A DNA stretch of 64,000 nt from Proteobacteria bacterium ST_bin14 (lineage in GTDB: Bacteria; Pseudomonadota; Alphaproteobacteria; Sphingomonadales; Sphingomonadaceae): contig MSXR01000016.1 of assembly GCA_002083655.1 (NCBI GenBank), forward strand, positions 1 through 64,000, read 5' to 3'. Below are positions 58,786 to 64,000 of the stretch, piece after piece. Numbering within the stretch: position 1 is the first letter of the stretch; each line of letters starts with the position of its first letter. Made by a program: the position numbers and the translations under genes. Below the pieces are notes generated by a model, which was not told where the DNA came from, ran no database searches, and was given only the letters and a program-made list of their open reading frames with translations.

Positions 58786-60372
58786 ATGCGCCTCCGCCTT
58801 CTGCCGTTCGCCGCCTTCGTCATTGCCATGGCCACCCCCGCCGACGCGCAGACCGCGCCAAAAGTTGAAGAGGCCTCCATCGCCGAGCTCAAGGCGATGA
58901 TCGCCAGCGGTGCTGCCTCCAGCGAGACGATCACCCAGGCCTATCTGGCACGCATCGCTGCGATGGATCGGGCTGGCCCCAAGCTTCGGTCGGTCATCGC
59001 CACAAACCCCGATGCCCTGGCGCAGGCGCGGGCAGCGGATGCGCGGCGCAAGGCGGGCAAGGCGCTCGGGCCGCTCGACGGGATTCCGGTGCTGGTGAAG
59101 GACAATATCGAAACCAGCGACCCCATGGCGACGACGGCGGGCAGCCTGGCGCTGAAGGATAACATCACCCAGCGCGACGCGCCAATGGTCGCGGCGTTGC
59201 GGAAGGGCGGCGCGGTGATTTTGGGCAAGACCAACCTGTCCGAATGGGCCAATATCCGCTCAAACAATTCGATCAGCGGGTGGAGCGCGATTGGCGGGCA
59301 GGTGCGCAATCCTTATGCGCTTGATCGCACGCCGTGCGGCTCCTCCAGCGGCACCGGGGCGTCCATCGCCGCCAGCTTTGCCGCGGTGGGCATTGGCACA
59401 GAGACCGACGGATCGGTTGTCTGCCCATCGTCGATTAACGGGCTGGTCGGCCTGAAACCAACGATTGGCCTTGTAAGCCGCACGCATGTGGTACCGATCA
59501 GCCATAGCCAGGATACGCCGGGGCCGATGGCGCGGAGTGTTTCCGATGCGGCGACTTTGTTCTCCGCGATGATCGCCAGCGACCCTGCCGATAGCGCGAC
59601 GAAGGACGCCGACAAGTACCGCCGCGACTACACCGCCGGGCTGGCGAGTGCGTCGCTGAAGGGCGTGCGGATTGCGGTGCGGCGGCCGACGATGGGGGCC
59701 GATCTGGCCAAGACATTTGATGCGGCACTGGCGGTGCTGAAGGCGCAGGGCGCGGTGCTGGTGGATGTTGAGATGCCCAAGCTTGAGGGGTTGGGCGCGG
59801 CAGAGTTTGCGGTGCTGCTGAGCGAGTTGAAGGGTGATCTGAACGCCTATCTCGCCACCACCCCGGCAGCGGTAAAAACGCGCACGTTAAAGGACGTTAT
59901 TGCGTTCAATATTGCCAATTCTGCCCGCGAAATGCCGTTTTTTGCGCAGGAAACGTTCGACATGGCCGAAAAAACGCGCGGTTTGGACGATCCGGAATAT
60001 CTGGGCGCGCGCGCCAAATCAAAACGGCTGGCGGGTGTGGAGGGGATTGATGCCATGCTCGCCAAGGCCGATGCGCAAATTCTGGTCGAGCCAAGCTATG
60101 GCCCCGGCTGGCTGATCGAACCCGTTTATGGCGACCAGTATAATGGCCCATCGTCCAGCGAATTGCCCGCCGTCGCGGGCTACCCCAATTTGACGGTGCC
60201 GATGGGGCTGGTGCGCGGGCTGCCGGTGGGGCTGTCGTTCATCGGCACCGCGTTTAGCGAGGGCAAGCTGCTGGGGGCGGGCTATGTGTATGAACAGGCG
60301 AGCAAAGCGCGCGTCGCGCCGCGTTACCTGCCCAGCGCTGATGTGGGGCCGGGGATGGATGGGGTGCGGTAG
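58786..60372 (+). CDS. Exported amidase-signature hydrolase
   Basis: 528 residues. Signal peptide (cleavage near ADAQTAP), so periplasmic. The Ser-Ser-Lys triad is visible: Lys in PVLVKDNIET, cis-Ser and nucleophile in CGSSSGTGASIA and GTETDGSVVCPSS. It hydrolyses C-N bonds; the substrate is not predictable. ATG 58786 follows GGGGA. Confidence 0.9.
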   Translation: MRLRLLPFAAFVIAMATPADAQTAPKVEEASIAELKAMIASGAASSETITQAYLARIAAMDRAGPKLRSVIATNPDALAQARAADARRKAGKALGPLDGIPVLVKDNIETSDPMATTAGSLALKDNITQRDAPMVAALRKGGAVILGKTNLSEWANIRSNNSISGWSAIGGQVRNPYALDRTPCGSSSGTGASIAASFAAVGIGTETDGSVVCPSSINGLVGLKPTIGLVSRTHVVPISHSQDTPGPMARSVSDAATLFSAMIASDPADSATKDADKYRRDYTAGLASASLKGVRIAVRRPTMGADLAKTFDAALAVLKAQGAVLVDVEMPKLEGLGAAEFAVLLSELKGDLNAYLATTPAAVKTRTLKDVIAFNIANSAREMPFFAQETFDMAEKTRGLDDPEYLGARAKSKRLAGVEGIDAMLAKADAQILVEPSYGPGWLIEPVYGDQYNGPSSSELPAVAGYPNLTVPMGLVRGLPVGLSFIGTAFSEGKLLGAGYVYEQASKARVAPRYLPSADVGPGMDGVR

Positions 60373-60417
60373 GAGAGGTTGGGGGCCTTCCCTCGAACCT
60401 GATGTCGCTACACTAGC

Positions 60418-60496
60418 CCGTTCGTCCCGAGCATCGTCGAGGGACCTGCCACAAGCGCTGCGCAGGGTGTCTCGACTTCGCTCGACACGAACGGTA
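60418..60496. repeat. Family-A palindromic repeat
   Basis: CCCGTTCGTCCCGAGC...GTCGAGGGACCTGCC pairs with GTGTCTCGACTTCGCTCGACACGAACGG-type sequence at the other end, giving a long palindrome with CGTTCG/CGAACG tips. The two modules are the same ones found in frame inside ileS. Confidence 0.85.
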
Positions 60497-60557
60497 TTTT
60501 TAGTTGCTCCAAAAGGGGAGGGTGAGGCGCATGAATCGCATTACGATCATTCCCAAT

Positions 60558-61013
60558 CTAGTCCTTCTCTAGCAATTCCACCCGCACCCGGGTGGCGCGC
60601 AGCGACATTCGTACCTCAATCATGAACATCACGAGGCCCGCCACCAGCAACATCGTCGCCAGGATGAAGGTGAGCGCCACGATGGTGCCGATCTGCAAAC
60701 TGGTCAGCTCCGCCACGAACAACAGCGCGACGACGGTGCAGATCGCCACCGCACTGCTGACGCACAGGAACAATGCCGCATTGATCATCGACATGCGCCG
60801 ATCGAGCTGTCGCAATTCCCAGACGTGGCGATCATGTTCGGGGCCGCTGCTGCTGGGGTGAAGCTTTTCCAGCGTGCGTGAACGATCAATCACCCGCGCG
60901 AGGCGACCGGCGATGACGTTCAGCACTGCGCCGATCCCGGCGAGCAGGAAAACTGGCGCGATGGAAAGCTGGATCGCTTGGGCAATGGTCGAGACGGCAG
61001 GCATAAAAGGCAT
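60558..61013 (-). CDS. DUF2721 membrane protein
   Basis: About 151 residues, DUF2721: VSTIAQAIQLSIAPVFLLAG, IGAVLNVIAGRLARVIDRSR, then two more helices (INAALFLCVSSAVAICTVVA; GTIVALTFILATMLLVAGLV). Three transmembrane helices in all. ATG 61013 follows AGGTG; ATG 61040 is an alternative. Function unknown. Confidence 0.82.
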   Translation of the reverse strand: MPFMPAVSTIAQAIQLSIAPVFLLAGIGAVLNVIAGRLARVIDRSRTLEKLHPSSSGPEHDRHVWELRQLDRRMSMINAALFLCVSSAVAICTVVALLFVAELTSLQIGTIVALTFILATMLLVAGLVMFMIEVRMSLRATRVRVELLEKD

Positions 61014-61090
61014 GGCGGCACCTGAAAGCGCAAAGGCCATATCGTCAAGCGCCAACGGCTTGGTAACGATTATTGCTGTAAATTTGCTGC

Positions 61091-62182
61091 ATGACAAAGC
61101 CGATGCTGCTCGCCGATTTCGCGCGTTTGCCGCCCAGCATGGCGGCCATCGCTGTCGATGGCCTGTCAGCGGCGATTGATCAGGTTGCAGCGGCAGCCCC
61201 GGAACGTCATCAATTCTTACGCTATCATTGGTTTGCATCGGCGCTGGCGGCCTATGGCGGCGAGGCGCGGACAATATTGGTGGAGGCTGACCGTGTACCG
61301 CTGATCGCGCTGCCCATCGTGGCGGTGGGGCCGCGCTGGGCCGGGGTGGCGGCGGTGCCGGGCGGATACTGGCCGTTTCGCAGCTTTCCCAGCGCGATCG
61401 GCACGCCCGATGCCGCTTTTGGCGTTTTGGCCACCGCGCTTGGGCAGCGGGTGAATGCGCTGCGGATGGGGCCGGTTTATGACGGCGATCCTTCGGCAAC
61501 CGCGCTGGTCGCCGCGGCGCGAGCGCAAGGCTGGGCGGTGATCGACCGGTTCGTGGCGGATAGTTTTCTGCTCGATATGGCGGCAGCAGCAACCAGCGGC
61601 TGGCCGCGCAATTCCACGCTGCGCAAAAACCGCTTTCATGAAAAGCATCTGGCGGAACATGGCGTGCTCGACTGGCGGTTTATGGATGGGGCAGCGCTGA
61701 AGGCTGGCGGATTCGATGCGCTGGCCGCAATCGAACAGAAAAGCTGGATTGCAGCGCGCACCGACGGGCACGATGCCAAGTTTACCGCAACCGGCCACGG
61801 CGCATTCTGGCGCGCGCTGCCGGATGATCCGGTGCTTGCAACCATGATGCACGCAGCGTTGCTGTGTGTTGACGGCGTACCGGCTGCGTTTTCGTTCGAT
61901 ATTGACGCCGGGTCGCTGAAATATGCCGTGGCCAACAGTTATGACCCGGCCTTTGCGAAACATTCACCCGGCAAATTGCTCTATTATCGCAACCTGGTGG
62001 AAGCGATGGCACGGCGCATGACGACGGTTGATTGGGGTGCGGGCGATAGCGGCTATAAACGGGTGATTGGCGCCACCCAGGGCCCCGCAATCCGCGACTG
62101 GCTGTTGGTGCGCCCCGGCCTGCCCGCAATGCTGGGACGGCTGCTGAAGGGGCAATGGGAGCGCAGCGGGCACCGCCGCTGA
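61091..62182 (+). CDS. GNAT-like acyltransferase (BioF2/CelD family)
   Basis: 363 residues of the Acetyltransf_6 (BioF2-like, FemAB-related) type: LRKNRFHEKHLAEHG, a mid-region FWRALPDD, and YAVANSYDPAFAKHSPGKLL. Relatives work in exopolysaccharide or cell-wall modification. No polysaccharide genes are adjacent. Confidence 0.8.
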   Translation: MTKPMLLADFARLPPSMAAIAVDGLSAAIDQVAAAAPERHQFLRYHWFASALAAYGGEARTILVEADRVPLIALPIVAVGPRWAGVAAVPGGYWPFRSFPSAIGTPDAAFGVLATALGQRVNALRMGPVYDGDPSATALVAAARAQGWAVIDRFVADSFLLDMAAAATSGWPRNSTLRKNRFHEKHLAEHGVLDWRFMDGAALKAGGFDALAAIEQKSWIAARTDGHDAKFTATGHGAFWRALPDDPVLATMMHAALLCVDGVPAAFSFDIDAGSLKYAVANSYDPAFAKHSPGKLLYYRNLVEAMARRMTTVDWGAGDSGYKRVIGATQGPAIRDWLLVRPGLPAMLGRLLKGQWERSGHRR

Positions 62183-62380
62183 TCCCCTATTGCTTGACGA
62201 TCCGGTTGCATGGGCGATAGATAAGCCACCCGTTTTCGGAGTGGATATGTCTGGAATTGTTGCCCGCTGATCGCTGGCCGGGATTTTTTCCCGCAGCCCA
62301 GCATCGTGCATTGCCGCCGCCCGGTTCGGGCGATTGCGGCGATGTGGGCGCTAACCCCATTTTGGGGGCTGACATTTCCC
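62183..62380. other. Intergenic gap with a large imperfect hairpin
   Basis: No gene. Between about 62296 and 62350 GCCCAGCATCG pairs with CGATGTGGGC, and inner GCCGCCGCCCG with CGGGCGATTGCGGC. The hairpin lies 30 bp before the YjhX-like start and may hide or terminate something. Confidence 0.45.
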
Positions 62381-62638
62381 ATGAATATCTCAAAATACGA
62401 ACAGCGCGTGCTTCACGCGCTGGCGCAGGGTGGCCGCATCGTCCACCGCCGCGATGTTGGCGGCCGGATTACGCAGGTCGATTGCTTTACGCGTGAAGGC
62501 TATGTGCTTACCGATTGCACGCTGGCGCTGTTCCAACGGCTCAGGCGGCGGGGCCTGATCGCCAGCCAGGCCGGTGGCCCCTATCGCGCGACGCGATTGG
62601 GGCTGGCATCGGTGCGGGCGCAGCTCGATAATCGATAG
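62381..62638 (+). CDS. YjhX-family protein (UPF0386)
   Basis: 85 residues matching YjhX along its length: MNISKYEQRVLHALAQGGRI, DCFTREGYVLTDCTLALFQR, and the end SVRAQLDNR (VRAQPDNR in E. coli YjhX). In E. coli YjhX is described as the toxin of the YjhX-YjhQ pair, where YjhQ is an acetyltransferase. The GNAT-like gene just upstream is not clearly YjhQ. Likely a winged-helix regulator or toxin. Confidence 0.85.
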   Translation: MNISKYEQRVLHALAQGGRIVHRRDVGGRITQVDCFTREGYVLTDCTLALFQRLRRRGLIASQAGGPYRATRLGLASVRAQLDNR

Positions 62639-62695
62639 GTTCATCACGCTGACACACTCTGCCAGCGACGGGCCAGCAACGGGAGCATCGCCGCC

Positions 62696-63631
62696 ATGGA
62701 CGATCATGATCATGCAGGCGCGCCGCCGTTGCTGGCGGGCATTGAGCTGGGCGGCACCAAAGCGATTGCCGTGCTGGCGCGGGGGCGGGCGATTGTGGCA
62801 CGCGAATCGGTGCCCACCAGTGCTGATCCGGCCGCGACGCTGGCGGCGGTGTGCAGCGTGATCGCGCGCTGGCATTTGGCATCTCCCGCTTCTGGCCCCA
62901 TTTCTGGCCCCGTTTCTGCAATCGGGATTGCGAGCTTTGGCCCGGTCGGGCTGCGCGCAGGAACCTTGGGCTATGGCCATATCCTGAAAACAACCAAGCC
63001 CGGCTGGAGCGGATTTGACGTGCTGGGCACGGTTGCGGCCGCGTTCGATCTGCCGATGGTGATTGATACAGATGTCAACGCGGCTGCGCTGGCAGAGGAA
63101 CGCTGGGGCGGTTCCGGCGGGTGTCGTGTCCACGCCTATGTCACCATCGGCACGGGCGTTGGCGGGGGCATTGTGGTGGACGGCGTGCCGCTGCACGGCT
63201 TTTTGCACCCCGAAATCGGCCATGTCCGCGTCCCGCGTGTGGCGGGGGATGGCTTTGCCGGGGCCTGCCCGTTCCACGGCGATTGCGTGGAGGGCCTTGT
63301 CGCCGGCCCGGCGCTTGCGGCGCGCACGGGCATGCGGGGTGAAGACATTGCCGATGATCACCCAGTCTGGGGCCTGGTGGCGCAGGAACTGGGCGATTTT
63401 CTGGCCAATATGCTGCTGAGCGTTGCCCCCCAACGGATTGCGCTGGGCGGCAGCGTGGTGCTGCGCCGCCCCCAGCTGATTGCTGCGGCGCGGCGGACAG
63501 TGGCGACCAGGTTGGCCGGGTATCTGCCGGATGATGGCGGCTTGCCGGAGGACCGGATTGCCGTCGCAACGCTGGGCACGGACGCAGGGCCGCTGGGGGC
63601 AATTGCGCTGGCCGGGCGCGCGCTGGGTTAG
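62696..63631 (+). CDS. ROK-family sugar kinase (fructokinase-like)
   Basis: 311 residues. ATP/sugar motifs: LAGIELGGTKAIAVL, DTDVNAAALAEE, TIGTGVGGGIVVDGV; the ROK zinc site is HPEIGHV...CPFHGDC. It phosphorylates a hexose, most likely fructose by similarity to bacterial fructokinases. ATG 62696. The 3' end overlaps a small leftward ORF. Confidence 0.88.
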   Translation: MDDHDHAGAPPLLAGIELGGTKAIAVLARGRAIVARESVPTSADPAATLAAVCSVIARWHLASPASGPISGPVSAIGIASFGPVGLRAGTLGYGHILKTTKPGWSGFDVLGTVAAAFDLPMVIDTDVNAAALAEERWGGSGGCRVHAYVTIGTGVGGGIVVDGVPLHGFLHPEIGHVRVPRVAGDGFAGACPFHGDCVEGLVAGPALAARTGMRGEDIADDHPVWGLVAQELGDFLANMLLSVAPQRIALGGSVVLRRPQLIAAARRTVATRLAGYLPDDGGLPEDRIAVATLGTDAGPLGAIALAGRALG

Positions 63632-63738
63632 TTCTGTTTGTGCCCGCTTAGTCCCGTCGATGGTCGCATGGCGAACATTATGGCGGGGATGAGCAGCGCG
63701 GCTGCCCAGCCGATAATTTCGATGGCGATAGTGATCAA
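63628..63738 (-). CDS. 36-residue membrane micro-protein (tentative)
   Basis: TTG 63736-63738 overlaps the stop of the GFA gene (TTGA) and runs to TAA 63628-63630. The product MITIAIEIIGWAAALLIPAI continues MFAMRPSTGLSGHKQN: one helix and a basic tail. Only the overlap and composition support it. Confidence 0.35.
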   Translation of the reverse strand: MITIAIEIIGWAAALLIPAIMFAMRPSTGLSGHKQN

Positions 63739-64000
63739 TCGCGGACCCAGCCGCGCCCGTCAGGGTGTCGCACTTCTACCGCTGCCATATCCTCGGGCTC
63801 AAACAGGCGCGTATTCACGCAAGCCCAGTCGGTTGCATCGTCGATAGCGACGCAATGCGTGGTGCAGCCGCAGCCACCGCAAAAATTAAGCCGAACGAAC
63901 GGATCGGCCATGCGCGGGTGGACATAGCTGCCAATCCCATCGCCCGTAACCTCTACCTCCGACCGCTTGAAATAGCCCCAGGTAGCGCCGTGCTTGATGC
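63735..64000 (-). CDS. GFA/CENP-V family protein (partial, 5' end outside)
   Basis: The visible 88 C-terminal codons read HGATWGYFKRSEVEVTG and NFCGGCGCTTHCVAIDDATD, ending RGWVRD. The CxxCxC cluster is a glutathione-dependent formaldehyde-activating (GFA) zinc motif; with a Cys-rich start outside the window this would be an ordinary GFA-fold protein. The substrate of most members is unknown. Confidence 0.8.
   Translation of the reverse strand, partial: IKHGATWGYFKRSEVEVTGDGIGSYVHPRMADPFVRLNFCGGCGCTTHCVAIDDATDWACVNTRLFEPEDMAAVEVRHPDGRGWVRD

Overview
The window is a stretch of chromosome from a high-GC alphaproteobacterium, almost certainly a member of the Sphingomonadales (Sphingomonas-like). 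The evidence is the gene content and order (ileS-lspA-DUF3035 lipoprotein; Do-type protease-hflC-hflK with divergent mrp; class Ia nrdB/nrdA without an ATP cone), a GTTC-N7-GTTC LexA box of the alphaproteobacterial type in front of uvrB, and many short palindromic intergenic repeats of the kind that crowd sphingomonad genomes. No tRNA, rRNA, CRISPR array, complete insertion sequence or prophage was seen. Most of the window is housekeeping, with small accessory patches.

Layout. 0-9 kb: the start of an unknown secreted protein, a repeat-filled gap, ileS-lspA-DUF3035, then a leftward operon of FeS-type photolyase, sulfurtransferase and cystathionine beta-lyase, divergent from queF. 9-14.5 kb: a two-domain glycosyltransferase/glycosidase-like protein followed by a GH130 enzyme, then small secreted proteins. 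14.6-23 kb: a HerA-like ATPase, a Do-type protease, hflC/hflK, mrp, a CoA-binding protein and homoserine dehydrogenase. 23-29.7 kb: a 2OG-Fe(II) oxygenase, two paralogous lipoproteins, a Bcr/CflA transporter, an acidic Asp-run protein, cytochrome c', an M15 peptidase, a frameshifted SEC-C gene and an exbD relic. 29.4-31.5 kb: a restriction-modification operon whose endonuclease closely resembles NgoMIV, coupled to a DUF2442 gene. 31.7-43 kb: nrdB and nrdA flanking an overlapping micro-operon of small membrane proteins, mlaA, a GGDEF-EAL-PilZ protein and class I fumarase. 43-64 kb: hydrolases, msrB, uvrB, two toxin-antitoxin modules, a B3-type metallo-beta-lactamase, a soluble chemoreceptor, MFS transporters, a leader-like RNA locus with a micro-ORF, an amidase, a YjhX-like gene, a ROK kinase and a partial GFA gene.

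Observations most worth a second look: (1) ileS carries two in-frame insertions whose DNA is palindromic intergenic repeat, so the repeats have become part of an essential enzyme; (2) at 57.49-57.80 kb an 18-codon ORF has a Shine-Dalgarno sequence complementary to 14 nt of the 16S 3' end and is followed by structured RNA and a strong terminator; (3) the DUF2442 gene is translationally coupled to the NgoMIV-like system; (4) four small membrane-protein genes, one of 43 codons, overlap head to tail; (5) there are several relics (SEC-C frameshift, exbD 3' end, truncated DUF2239, remodelled HicA). Family assignments come from recalled motifs and no search was run.
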